From Tardiphaga alba (GTDB lineage Bacteria > Pseudomonadota > Alphaproteobacteria > Rhizobiales > Xanthobacteraceae): DNA of 64,000 bases. The notes below the pieces were generated by a model that had not been told where the DNA came from, did not search any database, and saw only the letters and a list, made by a program, of their open reading frames with translations. Below are positions 1 through 8,355 of this stretch, one piece after another. Position numbers and translations under genes: made by a program. Each line of letters begins with the position of its first letter. The stretch's first letter is position 1. The DNA is taken from assembly GCF_018279705.1 (NCBI RefSeq), contig NZ_CP036498.1, positions 2,497,001 through 2,561,000 on the forward strand, written 5' to 3'.

Positions 1-2
1 CT

Positions 3-104
3 GCCTCGACCCAGGTGCTTTCGGCCGCACAGTCGCTGTCGTCGGATAGTACGCGCCTGAAGGTGGAAGTCAGCAGGTTCCTGAACGCAGTCAGGGCTGC
101 CTGA
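3..104 (+). CDS. methyl-accepting chemotaxis protein, C-terminal end only
   Basis: Only the last 33 codons are present because the gene runs in from the left edge. The tail reads as an amphipathic helix ending LKVEVSRFLNAVRAA before TGA. This is the usual end of rhizobial chemoreceptor cytoplasmic hairpins, where the final L-x-x-E-V-x-x-F-L segment follows the signalling domain. A strong terminator starts 21 bases after the stop. The sensory part is outside the window, so the ligand cannot be judged. The assignment rests on tail similarity alone. Confidence 0.6.
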   Translation, partial: ASTQVLSAAQSLSSDSTRLKVEVSRFLNAVRAA

Positions 105-125
105 CGCACGGAACCATCAACTTGT

Positions 126-153
126 AAAAGCCGGCATGAAATTGCCGGCTTTT
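126..153 (+). terminator. rho-independent terminator after the chemoreceptor gene
   Basis: A perfect 10-bp stem (AAAAGCCGGC / GCCGGCTTTT) with an 8-base loop ends in a T run, directly after the chemoreceptor stop. An ATG lies in its loop at 136 in the frame of the next gene, but a start inside a terminator is unlikely. Confidence 0.85.
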
Positions 154-312
154 CTGCAAGCGCAGCGTGCATTCACGGTGCGGCATCTAGATATTGGCGA
201 TCTCTTAGTGATTTGCTGCCAGCGTGCACATTCGTTGTGCGCAGTTGGCTTTCATTGCGACCAATTCCTTTCAGACTGCGCGCTCGCGTGCGGTGCTGTG
301 ATAGCAGAGACG

Positions 313-639
313 ATGGCAGACGATATCGCATCAGGCGGCCGCGTGACCTTCGGGCGCGGTTACAATGTCTGGATCATGGGGATCGATGGTACCTGGCGGC
401 GCAACTGTGTGCTGACAGCCGTTTCGATGCATGATGCCGAACTGACGCTGGAAAGCTCCATCGAGGGGCTCAATCTGAAGGAATTCTTCCTGTTGCTGTC
501 CTCGACAGGGCTGGCCTATCGGCGCTGCGAGCTCGTCAAGGTGAACGGCGCGCAGATCGATATCCGCTTCCTCAATACCAAGGGCACCACGAAGAAGAAG
601 TCGTCCACGCGCGACGACAGCGACATGGTGAGCGCCTGA
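313..639 (+). CDS. PilZ-like domain protein (108 aa)
   Basis: A small soluble protein starting MADDIASGGRV. It is a single beta-rich domain resembling the degenerate PilZ-like proteins common in Bradyrhizobium relatives, with a conserved-looking stretch FFLLLSSTGLAYRRCELV and a basic tail (KKKSS). The canonical c-di-GMP motifs (RxxxR, D/NxSxxG) are not clear, so nucleotide binding is doubtful. The frame is open from 136, but that start is inside the upstream terminator. I prefer ATG 313, which has a purine-rich GCAGAGACG just ahead of it. It converges with the RND pump gene, with stops 3 bases apart. A role near chemotaxis or envelope regulation is inference from position. Confidence 0.55.
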   Translation: MADDIASGGRVTFGRGYNVWIMGIDGTWRRNCVLTAVSMHDAELTLESSIEGLNLKEFFLLLSSTGLAYRRCELVKVNGAQIDIRFLNTKGTTKKKSSTRDDSDMVSA

Positions 640-642
640 GCG

Positions 643-3600
643 CTATTCGGCGGCCTGCTTCGCCAGTTCATGTGGGGAAGTTTCCCGCGCCGCGGTGCCG
701 CCACCGCGGCCCCAGCCAGATATCACGCCGGACAGCCGGTCGAGATACACATAGACCACCGGCGTCGTGAACAGGGTCAGCATCTGGCTGACGATGAGCC
801 CGCCGACCATCGCATAGCCCAATGGCTGACGGATTTCCGAGCCCGTGCCGGTGCCGAGCATCAGCGGCACACCGCCGAGAAGGGCCGCCATGGTCGTCAT
901 CATGATCGGGCGGAACCGCAGGAGCGCTGCCTTGCGGATCGCGGCTTCCGGTTCGAGATGCTCGTCGCGCTCGGCGGCGATGGCGAAATCCACCAGCATG
1001 ATGCCGTTCTTCTTCACGATGCCGATCAGCAGAATGATGCCGATCAGCGCGATCAGGCTGAAATCGAATCCGAACGCCATCAGGATCGCGAGTGCACCCA
1101 CGCCAGCTGAGGGCAAAGTGGAGAGAATGGTCAGCGGGTGGATATAGCTCTCATAGAGAATGCCGAGGATCAGATAGACCACGACCAATGCTGCGAGGAT
1201 CAGTAGCGGCACAGTGGACAGCGACTGCTGGAATGCCTGCGCGGTGCCCTGGAAACTGCCGCGGAGTGTCGCCGGCGCGCCGATCTCCTGCATCGCGACC
1301 TGCACGGCATCGGTGGCCTGGCCGAGTGCAACGCCTTGGGCCAGGTTGAAGCTGATGGTGATGGCCGGGAACTGGCCCTGATGGCTGATCGACAGCGGCC
1401 GCACCGGCACCGTCGTCCATTTCGCGAAAGCGGAGAGGGGCACCTGGTCGCCGGTGGTGGGCGACTTGATGTAGATCTTGTCCAGCGTGTCGAGCTTGCC
1501 CTGCAGCTCAGGGAGGATTTCCAGGATGACATGGTAGCTGTTGAGCTGGGTGAAAAACTGCGCCACCTGCCGCTGGCCGAAGGCGTCATACAGCGTGTCG
1601 TCTATCAGTTGCGGCTGGATGCCGAAGCGTGAGGCGGCGTCGCGATCGATGCTCAGTGTCAGCGTCGTGCCCTTGGTCTGCTGGTCGGTGGCGACGTCGC
1701 GCAGCTCAGTCAGCGTCTGCATCTTGGCGAGGATTTTCGGCGCCCATTCGTTCAGCTCGGTGAGGTTGGCGTCTTGCAACGTGTATTCGAACTGCGTGCG
1801 GGTGGCGCGGCCGCCGAGCCGGACATCCTGCGCTGCCTGCATGAACAGCCGCGCGCCTTCGACCTTCTCCAGCTGTGGTCGCAGCCGCGCGATGATCTGC
1901 TGTGCGGTTGCAGAGCGTTCGTCGCGCGGTTTCAGCGTGATGAACATGCGGCCTGTATTGAGCGCGCCGCTATTGCCGCCGATCGCCATGGCGACGGTGG
2001 CGACATCGGGATCGGCCTGCACGATCTTGCCGAGCTCCTCCTGATGCTTGCGCATATCGGCAAAGGAAATGTCCTGCGCGGCTTCCGAGGACGCGGTGAT
2101 CAGGCCGGTGTCCTGCTGCGGGAAGAAGCCTTTCGGGATGATGACGAACAGATAGACCGACAGCGCCACGGTGGCGAAGAACACCATCAACGTGGTCAGG
2201 CGCCAGCGCAGCACGAGATCAAGCCCGCGCTCATAGGCGCGCAGCAGGGCGTCGAACATGTTTTCGCTGACCTGATAGAAGCGGCCGTGTTTGGCATGCT
2301 TCTCGTCGCGCAGGAAACGCGAGGCCATCATCGGCGTCAGCGTCAGCGACACCACCAGCGAGACGACGATCGCCATGGTCAGCGTGATGGCGAATTCACG
2401 GAACAGGCGGCCGATGATGCCGCCCATCAGCAGCAGCGGGATCAGCACCGCCACCAGCGAGATCGAGATCGAGACGATCGTGAAACCGATCTCGCCGGCG
2501 CCCGTCATAGCCGCCGCCATCGGCGTTTCGCCTTCCTCGATATAGCGCGTGATGTTTTCCAGCATCACGATGGCATCGTCCACCACGAAGCCAACCGAGA
2601 TTGTCAGAGCCATCAGTGAGAGATTGTCGAGCGTATAGCCGAACACCCACATCAGCGCGCAGGCGCCGAGCAGCGCCAGCGGCACGGTGATACTCGGAAT
2701 GACGGTCGCCCAGACATTGCGCAGGAAGACGAAGATCACCATCACCACCAGCGCGATGGTGAGCATCAGGGTGAATTGTACGTCCTGCACGGCGGCGCGG
2801 ATTGTCTGCGTGCGGTCGCTCAGCACCTTGATCTCGACCGTGGGCGGGATTGCGGCAACGAGGCGCGGCAGCTCCGCCTTGATCTTGTCCACGGTGTCGA
2901 TGACGTTGGCGCCGGGTTGCTTGAAAATGACGAGGAATACGCCGCGCTTGCCATTCGCCCAGGCAGCCTGCTTGGCGTCCTCGGGGCCGGTCACGGCATG
3001 GCCGATATCGCGCACGCGCAGAGGCCCGCCATTGCGATAGGCGATGATGACGTCGTTCCAGTCCTTCGACTCCGGCAGCTGGTCGTTGGCATAGATCGTG
3101 TAGCTGCGCGTTGCGCCGTCGATATTGCCTTTGGGGCTGTCCACCGTCGTCACGGCGAGCTGGGTGCGGATGTCCTCGAGTCCGAGCCCCTTGGCGACGA
3201 GTTTGGCGGGATCGATCTGCACACGGATTGCCGGCTTCTGTTGGCCGCCGATGGTCACCTGCGCAACGCCGGTGATCTGGCTGATCTGCTGCGCAAGCTG
3301 TGCATCGACGCTGTCGCTGACAGTGGTGATGGGGAGCGTGTCCGATGTCGCCGACAGCAGCATGATCGGCGAATCCGCCGGATTGACCTTGCGATAGGTC
3401 GGCGGCGAAGGAAGGCTCTTCGGCAATTGCCCACTGGCGGCATTGATGGCGGCCTGCACGTCATTGGCGGCACCGTCGATGGAGCGGTTGAGATCGAACT
3501 GGATCGTCACCGCCGCCGTGCCGAGCGAACTTGTCGAGGTCATCTGCGCGACGCCAGGGATCTGCGCGAACTGGCGTTCCAGCGGCTGCGCCACCGAGGT

Positions 3601-3786
3601 CGCCATCGTCTCCGGGCTTGCGCCCGGCAGTGTGGCGGAGACCTGCACGGTTGGGAAGTCCACCTGCGGCAGCGGCGCAACCGGGAGCAGGGGATAGGCG
3701 ACGAGGCCGACAAACAGGATGCCGGCCATCAGCAGCGATGTCGCGATGGGATAGCGGATGAACGGCGATGAAATGCCCCCGTTCAT
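643..3786 (-). CDS. RND efflux transporter permease (MdtB/MuxB-like, 1047 aa)
   Basis: An inner-membrane proton-driven pump of the AcrB/MdtB superfamily, of full family length. The N-terminus (SPFIRYPIATSLLMAGI) forms the first membrane helix. The plug of TM4 carries the paired aspartates in GFVVDDAIVMLEN, used for proton relay. A second helix bundle sits near the C-terminus (GIVKKNGIMLVDF). It lies 3 bases downstream of the adaptor gene on the same strand, so the two are one operon. MdtABC-type systems usually have two RND subunits; only one is here, and no outer-membrane TolC-like gene adjoins. Substrates cannot be read from sequence. The stop is 3 bases from that of the convergent PilZ-like gene. 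Confidence 0.9.
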   Translation of the reverse strand: MNGGISSPFIRYPIATSLLMAGILFVGLVAYPLLPVAPLPQVDFPTVQVSATLPGASPETMATSVAQPLERQFAQIPGVAQMTSTSSLGTAAVTIQFDLNRSIDGAANDVQAAINAASGQLPKSLPSPPTYRKVNPADSPIMLLSATSDTLPITTVSDSVDAQLAQQISQITGVAQVTIGGQQKPAIRVQIDPAKLVAKGLGLEDIRTQLAVTTVDSPKGNIDGATRSYTIYANDQLPESKDWNDVIIAYRNGGPLRVRDIGHAVTGPEDAKQAAWANGKRGVFLVIFKQPGANVIDTVDKIKAELPRLVAAIPPTVEIKVLSDRTQTIRAAVQDVQFTLMLTIALVVMVIFVFLRNVWATVIPSITVPLALLGACALMWVFGYTLDNLSLMALTISVGFVVDDAIVMLENITRYIEEGETPMAAAMTGAGEIGFTIVSISISLVAVLIPLLLMGGIIGRLFREFAITLTMAIVVSLVVSLTLTPMMASRFLRDEKHAKHGRFYQVSENMFDALLRAYERGLDLVLRWRLTTLMVFFATVALSVYLFVIIPKGFFPQQDTGLITASSEAAQDISFADMRKHQEELGKIVQADPDVATVAMAIGGNSGALNTGRMFITLKPRDERSATAQQIIARLRPQLEKVEGARLFMQAAQDVRLGGRATRTQFEYTLQDANLTELNEWAPKILAKMQTLTELRDVATDQQTKGTTLTLSIDRDAASRFGIQPQLIDDTLYDAFGQRQVAQFFTQLNSYHVILEILPELQGKLDTLDKIYIKSPTTGDQVPLSAFAKWTTVPVRPLSISHQGQFPAITISFNLAQGVALGQATDAVQVAMQEIGAPATLRGSFQGTAQAFQQSLSTVPLLILAALVVVYLILGILYESYIHPLTILSTLPSAGVGALAILMAFGFDFSLIALIGIILLIGIVKKNGIMLVDFAIAAERDEHLEPEAAIRKAALLRFRPIMMTTMAALLGGVPLMLGTGTGSEIRQPLGYAMVGGLIVSQMLTLFTTPVVYVYLDRLSGVISGWGRGGGTAARETSPHELAKQAAE

Positions 3787-3789
3787 GGC

Positions 3790-4944
3790 CTATTGCCCCT
3801 TCGCGGCGTCGGCCGACGTCACCGCAGCGGCCACCACCGAGCCGGGCTGCACCTTGTATTGCCCGGCGACGATGACGCGGTCGCCGGGCGCGAGCCCGTC
3901 CTCGATCACCGTGCGCCCGTCGATGGAGCGGCCGACCTTGATCTTGCGCACCTCGGCCTTGCTGTCGGCGCCGACCGCGAAGGCATAGAGCCCGTCGATG
4001 CCGTGCTGGACGGCGTCGTCGGGCACGACAGTCGCATTTTGCAAGGTGGTGACGAGCAGGCGCGTCGAGATCGACAGGCCCGGCCACAGCACATGGTCCT
4101 TGTTGTCGAACACCGCCTTCAGCCGGATGGTGCCGCTGGTCGTATCGACGGTGTTGTTGACCACCGACAGCGTGCCCTTCGACAGCAGCCGTTTGCCGTC
4201 GCTCGTATAGGCATCGACCTCGAGCGGATGCGCGGCGAGTTGCGCGTTGATATCGACCAGATGCTGCTCCGGCGCCGTGAAGATCACGGCGATCGGTTCG
4301 ATCTGCGCGATGGTGACGATGCCGGTCTGCGTGGAGGCGTTGACGATGTTGCCCTGATCGACCTGGCGGAAACCGACCACGCCCGCGATCGGCGCCTTCA
4401 CCGTCGTATAGTCGAGTTGCGTCTGCGCATTGGCGATGGCGCCATCATCCGACGCGATCTGGGCGGTGAGCTGCTGCACGGTGGAGCGCTGGGTGTCGGT
4501 CTGCTGCTTGGTCGCGAACTCGCCGAGTTTGGTGTAGCGCTGCAGGTCGAGATTAGCATTGGCGAGATTGGCTTCGTCCTGCTGCTTCTTTGCCTTCGCC
4601 TGATCCAGCGCGGCCTGGAAGGGCCGGGGATCGATCTGCGCCAGCAGGTCGCCCTCTTTGACGATCTGTCCTTCGGTGAAAGCGATCCGGTCGATTTGGC
4701 CATCGACCCGCGTGCGCACCACGACGGTATTGAAGCCCTGCACGGTGCCAAGGCCGGTCAGGTAGATCGGAAAGTCGCTGCTGTCGACGCGGGCAATCTT
4801 CACGGGGACTGGCGCCGGACCATGTGGTCTGTCGCTTTGTTGCTCGCCCGCGTGACCGTGATACCGCCACGCAGCGGTGCCTCCGCCGATGAGGACGGCC
4901 AGCAGTAAAATGCCGGTCCAGCGGAGATGGGCGCGCGTCATCAT
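3790..4944 (-). CDS. RND periplasmic adaptor (membrane fusion protein, MdtA-like, 384 aa)
   Basis: Periplasmic adaptor that joins the RND pump to an outer-membrane channel. The N-terminal hydrophobic anchor (WTGILLLAVLIGGGTAAW, about residues 9-26) is followed by a lipoyl half-motif (VVVRTRVDGQIDRIAFTEGQ) and an alpha-helical hairpin rich in Q, K and A (about residues 110-175). The second lipoyl half (TVKAPIAGVVGFRQVDQGN) and beta-barrel and membrane-proximal domains follow. Length and order match HlyD/MdtA adaptors. It is first in the operon, 3 bases before the pump gene. About 750 bases with no confident gene separate it from divergent exbB, so its promoter must lie there. No regulator gene adjoins. 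Confidence 0.9.
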   Translation of the reverse strand: MMTRAHLRWTGILLLAVLIGGGTAAWRYHGHAGEQQSDRPHGPAPVPVKIARVDSSDFPIYLTGLGTVQGFNTVVVRTRVDGQIDRIAFTEGQIVKEGDLLAQIDPRPFQAALDQAKAKKQQDEANLANANLDLQRYTKLGEFATKQQTDTQRSTVQQLTAQIASDDGAIANAQTQLDYTTVKAPIAGVVGFRQVDQGNIVNASTQTGIVTIAQIEPIAVIFTAPEQHLVDINAQLAAHPLEVDAYTSDGKRLLSKGTLSVVNNTVDTTSGTIRLKAVFDNKDHVLWPGLSISTRLLVTTLQNATVVPDDAVQHGIDGLYAFAVGADSKAEVRKIKVGRSIDGRTVIEDGLAPGDRVIVAGQYKVQPGSVVAAAVTSADAAKGQ

Positions 4945-5350
4945 GGCTTGTTCTCTCAGGCTCGGGCGTTATCCGGCCAGTTAAAAACCGCAACTCAAGG
5001 TGTAAACACACGAGCGCTTGAGAACGCCCATCATTGCCAAAACTTCATGTTTACAAGTGTTTCTGCGTAGCGGAGCAACGTCAGCGTTCACGCTCATCGG
5101 TTGGGCGCGATCCCAGATAGCCCGGTGCTGATCGACCATCTTGAACGAACCGATGGTGCCGGCGGGCAGGTTCACGCGATCGTGGACCCTACCGGGGTGG
5201 GCGCTCTAGTTTAGAATCGTTTTGATCTGGAGCGATTCAAGCGGGACGCGACGGATTGACGTGAGCAAATCGGCGTCGATGGCGTTAAGAAACCATATCG
5301 CTTCGCAGTCGCGAGATCGCCGCAATGGCGCGACATTCCGCAGCAACCCT
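4945..5350. other. intergenic region upstream of the efflux operon
   Basis: About 400 bases with no gene I can support. Short open frames exist on the minus strand (4981-5175 and 5206-5577), but neither resembles a known family. A TTTAGAA half-site at 5211-5217 recalls half of an Irr box, but its partner half is poor. Promoters for the efflux operon are expected here; none stands out. Confidence 0.4.
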
Positions 5351-5629
5351 TCAATCGTACTGAATACAGATGATCTCCGTCCCTTTCTCATACGCAGCCA
5401 TGACTGCGCTCGCCGATCGTTCGATTGCGCATGGCGGTCTTGATGGAGAGAGAAAACGCGCGGTAGATGCAGCGCCTGGATCGCAAGTCGTGCCGCCCGT
5501 GACATCAGCCATGCGCTTCGCATCTTTTGTCGCCGGATCGGGCGTGATACGGAATGTGCACCCGCGAAGCAGGTCATCGATCTCCACGGCGCGTTTCAAT
5601 GCAGTTGAACCGTTGCGGAGCAGGCGCAT
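5351..5629 (-). CDS. hypothetical protein (92 aa)
   Basis: A possible small soluble protein on the minus strand, between the efflux operon and exbB. It starts MRLLRNGSTALKRAVEID and ends AAYEKGTEIICIQYD, with mixed charge and no membrane segment or signal peptide. The composition looks more protein-like than the overlapping frames, and it would be read divergently from exbB. I recognise no family. The gene could be spurious. Confidence 0.35.
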   Translation of the reverse strand: MRLLRNGSTALKRAVEIDDLLRGCTFRITPDPATKDAKRMADVTGGTTCDPGAASTARFLSPSRPPCAIERSASAVMAAYEKGTEIICIQYD

Positions 5630-5692
5630 TCAACACGGCCGGTTTGGCCGACACCTGTCAAAATCCCGTTGCTACTGGGCCGAGGTATAAGC

Positions 5693-6628
5693 TTGTTTAG
5701 AACTGTTCTTAAATTGCTGGCTGTGCTGGCAGCGGTCTGGTTTGCATCGCCACTCATCGCGCAGCAGGCGACGCCGCCTGCCGCCCCGACCGCCACCGCG
5801 CCGGCCAATGTCGCGCCGCCATCCACACCGCCGGTCGTGCAGGCACCATCAGCGACAGTGCCGGCACCCGCCGCTGTCGACGCGGCCGCCGCGAAGCCGG
5901 CCGCTGCCGCAGCGACACCGACGGTGCTGCCGGCCGTCCACGATCTGTCGCCATGGGCGATGTTCATGGGCGCCGATATCATCGTGCAGTCGGTGATGGT
6001 CGGCCTCGCGCTGGCATCGGTCCTCACCTGGACTGTCGGCATCTTCAAATTCATGGAGCTGACTTGGGCGACCAACCGCCTGAAGAGCGCGCTACGCAAG
6101 ATCGGTGAAGCACGTTCGCTGTCGGAAGCGCAGCTCGCGCTCGGCGATAAGGGCACGGTGCTGTCGCGCCTGCTTGCCGCGGCGTTGCGGGAAGGGCGGA
6201 TGTCTGCCGGCATTTCGAGCGACGAGGGCATCAAGGAACGCGCAGCGTCGAGTTTTAGCGAAATCGTACGTGCCGAAGGCCGCAAGGTCCGCTCGGGCAT
6301 GAGCATCCTGGCGACCATCGGCGCCATCTCACCCTTCGTCGGCCTGTTCGGCACCGTCTGGGGCATCATGAACAGCTTCATCGGCATCTCAAAGGCGCAG
6401 ACCACGAACCTTGCAGTGGTCGCGCCCGGTATCGCCGAAGCGCTGCTCGCCACCGCCATCGGCCTCGTGGCGGCCATTCCGGCGGTGATCATCTACAATC
6501 ACTTCGCGCGGGTGACGCGCGGCTATATGGAGATCGTCGCGCGTGCACAGGGCGCGTCCGGCCGTCTGTTGTCGCGCGATCTCGATCGCACCCATTCCAG
6601 TGCACATGTCCGTGCGGCGGCTGAATAA
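5693..6628 (+). CDS. exbB: ExbB: TonB-complex proton channel subunit (311 aa)
   Basis: Inner-membrane MotA/TolQ/ExbB-family channel that, with ExbD, couples proton flow to TonB. It has a signal-peptide-like N-terminus (FRTVLKLLAVLAAVWFASPLIAQ), a long Ala/Pro-rich periplasmic linker (about residues 25-85), and three membrane segments. The family core is ILATIGAISPFVGLFGTVWGIMNSF plus LLATAIGLVAAIPAVIIYN. The long linker is typical of the alphaproteobacterial ExbB subtype. No ATG is available. TTG 5693 follows CGAGG at a fitting distance and gives a good signal peptide, but the Irr-like dyad begins in its second codon, so translation may start downstream. exbD starts 2 bases after the stop. 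Confidence 0.9.
   Translation: MFRTVLKLLAVLAAVWFASPLIAQQATPPAAPTATAPANVAPPSTPPVVQAPSATVPAPAAVDAAAAKPAAAAATPTVLPAVHDLSPWAMFMGADIIVQSVMVGLALASVLTWTVGIFKFMELTWATNRLKSALRKIGEARSLSEAQLALGDKGTVLSRLLAAALREGRMSAGISSDEGIKERAASSFSEIVRAEGRKVRSGMSILATIGAISPFVGLFGTVWGIMNSFIGISKAQTTNLAVVAPGIAEALLATAIGLVAAIPAVIIYNHFARVTRGYMEIVARAQGASGRLLSRDLDRTHSSAHVRAAAE
5696..5712. promoter_or_regulatory. Irr-type iron control element (ICE-like palindrome)
   Basis: TTTAGAA-CTG-TTCTTAA is a 17-bp dyad with six of seven arm positions paired. It resembles the A/T-rich Irr box of Bradyrhizobium iron and heme genes (TTTAGAA-N3-TTCTAAA, from memory). It lies immediately upstream of, or overlapping, the exbB start, as expected for iron-responsive control of a TonB energising operon. 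A possible -10 (TATAAG, 5686-5691) precedes it. Confidence 0.5.
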
Positions 6629-6630
6629 CC

Positions 6631-7104
6631 ATGGGCGTATCGCTTTCCGAAGGCTCCGATGACGATGATGATTTTGGTGACAACCATGACATCAACGTCA
6701 CGCCATTCATCGACGTCATCCTGGTTCTTCTGATCATCTTCATGGTCGCAGCGCCGCTGTCGACGGTGGATCTTCCCATCAATCTGCCATCTTCCACCGT
6801 GACGCCGCAGAAGAAGCCGGACAAGCCGACCTATGTGAGCATCAAGCCGGACCTCGCGGTGGCAATCGGCGAGGATCTGGTCAAGCGTGTCGATCTCGTC
6901 AGCCGGCTCGATGCCATGGGCGACGGCAACAAGGATCGGCCGATCTTCCTGCGCGTCGATCGCGCCGTGCCTTACGGCGAGTTCTTCGACGTGATGGAGC
7001 GATTGCGCGCGGGTGGCTACCAGAAGACCAAGCTTGTGGCGCTCGAAGGCGTTCCTGAAGGCGCTGCTGCGGCCGCTCCTGCTCCTGCTGCCACGAATCC
7101 CTGA
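6631..7104 (+). CDS. exbD: ExbD: TonB-complex proton channel subunit (157 aa)
   Basis: ExbD/TolR-family protein: a short cytoplasmic acidic N-terminus (EGSDDDDDFGDNHDINVTPF), one membrane helix (VILVLLIIFMVAAPL) with the conserved proton-carrying Asp just ahead of it in TPFIDV, and a periplasmic domain. It partners ExbB, whose stop is 2 bases upstream, and TonB, which starts 14 bases downstream. The tail is Ala/Pro-rich (AAAAAPAPAATNP), a little longer than minimal ExbD. Co-transcription with exbB and tonB is clear from spacing. Confidence 0.92.
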   Translation: MGVSLSEGSDDDDDFGDNHDINVTPFIDVILVLLIIFMVAAPLSTVDLPINLPSSTVTPQKKPDKPTYVSIKPDLAVAIGEDLVKRVDLVSRLDAMGDGNKDRPIFLRVDRAVPYGEFFDVMERLRAGGYQKTKLVALEGVPEGAAAAAPAPAATNP

Positions 7105-7118
7105 GGTCGCGTTTCTCG

Positions 7119-7904
7119 ATGTCTGAGCTCGATCGAACAACATCCTGGCGGCTATGGGTGGTCGCGGCGGTTCTCGCCGTGACGCTGCATGCCGGCGGCA
7201 TCGCAGCCGCAGTGTTCGAGATGCAGAAGGAAGAAGAGGCGGACGGCCTCGGCGCCAATGCCATCGAAGTCGGCATGGAGATGGTGTCGCCCGACGTCGA
7301 GCAGACCGATCTGCCACAGGGGCCGGACTCCGAAGCCTCCGCCGCATCGCCGGCCGTGCAGGAGCAGAAGGCCGTCGAGAAGGAAAGCGATCTTCCCAAG
7401 GAGACGCCAAACGAGAGCGAAGAGCCCGACATCGTCGTCACCGAGAACAAGGCCAACAAGCCGGAAGAAGAGACGCCTGAAAAGGCCCAGAAGCAGCAGC
7501 AGGCCTCGCAGGAATCCGTCGCATCGGAAGCCGCCGCCCAGCAGAAGCTCGACGACGCCAAGACCGGCGAGAAGGCCCAGGTCGTCAATACCGGCATGGG
7601 CACCGACAAGAAGCGTCTCTCCGCGGTCTGGGCCAAGCAGCTCAGCGCCTATCTCGAAAAGAACAAGCGCTATCCCGCCGAGCGCCAGCAGAAGACGGCC
7701 GAGGTTCTGGTCAATTTCGAGATCAACCGCGTCGGCAAGGTGCTGGCCGTGAATGTCGTCAAGGGCTCCGGCGATTCCGCCTTCGACGATGCCGCCGTCG
7801 CCATGGTCCGCCGCTCCGACCCGCTACCGCCCCCGCCGCCCTTGATCGCCGATGACGGGCTGAGCTTCACGGTGCCGGTGATCTTCCGCGTGAAGAAGGG
7901 GTAG
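7119..7904 (+). CDS. tonB: TonB energy transducer (261 aa)
   Basis: Links the inner-membrane ExbBD channel to outer-membrane receptors. It has one N-terminal membrane anchor (LWVVAAVLAVTLHAGGIAAAVF, about residues 11-32). A long periplasmic spacer is rich in Glu, Lys and Pro (about 35-165). The C-terminal TonB domain (AEVLVNFEINRVGKVLAVNVVKGSG to PVIFRVKKG) has the usual DDAAVAMVRRSDPLPPPP segment. The spacer is more acidic (EESE/EEET) than the Pro-Lys spacer of enteric TonB. It is third in exbB-exbD-tonB. The likely client in this window is the receptor at 39.4-43.0 kb, though the two loci are unlinked. Confidence 0.92.
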   Translation: MSELDRTTSWRLWVVAAVLAVTLHAGGIAAAVFEMQKEEEADGLGANAIEVGMEMVSPDVEQTDLPQGPDSEASAASPAVQEQKAVEKESDLPKETPNESEEPDIVVTENKANKPEEETPEKAQKQQQASQESVASEAAAQQKLDDAKTGEKAQVVNTGMGTDKKRLSAVWAKQLSAYLEKNKRYPAERQQKTAEVLVNFEINRVGKVLAVNVVKGSGDSAFDDAAVAMVRRSDPLPPPPPLIADDGLSFTVPVIFRVKKG

Positions 7905-7910
7905 CTGTAG

Positions 7911-7936
7911 AGTGGGCAAAGCATCGCGTGCCCACT
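7911..7936. repeat. inverted repeat after tonB (GTGGGCA family)
   Basis: AGTGGGCA and TGCCCACT arms flank a 10-base loop just after the tonB stop. It may end the operon. The arms belong to the GTAGGGTGGGCAAAG family of palindromic repeats also seen at 8664-8697 and 44967-45090. Confidence 0.55.
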
Positions 7937-8027
7937 TTGCGGTCTCTCCATTTGGTGAGGGCAGAGCTTCGCTCGGTCCATTCTACCGCATTCCGATCCG
8001 CACCAAGGCAAATTGGTCTTGCTCTTG

Positions 8028-8047
8028 ATGTAATCCATGGATTACAT
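8028..8047. promoter_or_regulatory. 20-bp perfect palindrome, likely toxin-antitoxin operator
   Basis: ATGTAATCCATGGATTACAT is a perfect 20-bp palindrome ending 7 bases before the toxin GTG start. Type II toxin-antitoxin operons are normally repressed by the antitoxin binding such a dyad; the assignment is from position and symmetry. Confidence 0.6.
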
Positions 8048-8054
8048 TTGACCT

Positions 8055-8351
8055 GTGATCGAGGTTCGCGAAACACCTGAGTTCACCCGGTGGCTGGCCG
8101 CTTTGAAAGATCAGCGCGCCGTCCTTCATGTCGTTCGCCGGATCGCTCGTGTCGCTGCAGGCAATTTCGGAGACGTGAAGTCAGTGGGTGGTGTCGTGTC
8201 CGAGCTGCGGATCGACTACGGCCCCGGATATCGCGTCTACTTTACGCGACGCGGCGCGGTGATCGTCGTTCTGCTTTGTGGCGGCGACAAGCGCACGCAG
8301 AGTCGGGATATCAAACGCGCAGCCGAGATCGCCGGTCAGTTGGAGGATTGA
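8055..8351 (+). CDS. type II toxin of the RelE/HigB superfamily (phage Gp49-like, 98 aa)
   Basis: Putative mRNA-interfering toxin of the Gp49-like/RelE fold. It begins with GTG and reads MIEVRETPEFTRWLAALKD, then VRRIARVAAGNFGDVKSVGGVVSELRIDYGPGYRVYFTRRG and a C-terminal LLCGGDKRTQSRDIKRA. These are the diagnostic stretches of this family (E-L-R-I-x-x-G-x-G-Y-R-V-Y-F and L-L-x-G-G-x-K). Toxin precedes antitoxin, as in HigBA-type modules. The antitoxin ATG follows 4 bases after the stop. The perfect palindrome just upstream is the likely operator. Confidence 0.88.
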   Translation: MIEVRETPEFTRWLAALKDQRAVLHVVRRIARVAAGNFGDVKSVGGVVSELRIDYGPGYRVYFTRRGAVIVVLLCGGDKRTQSRDIKRAAEIAGQLED

Positions 8352-8355
8352 AGAC

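Noticed and set aside
136..312. Longer start for the PilZ-like protein at ATG 136
   Set aside because: That ATG lies in the loop of the chemoreceptor terminator; the downstream ATG 313 gives a domain-only protein.
3793..4908. 371-codon plus-strand frame opposite the efflux adaptor
   Set aside because: Shadow of the adaptor gene; Arg/His/Asp-rich, no motifs.
5206..5577. 123-codon minus-strand frame upstream of the efflux operon
   Set aside because: Ser/Arg-rich with no motif, overlaps the more protein-like frame at 5351-5629; coding not supported.
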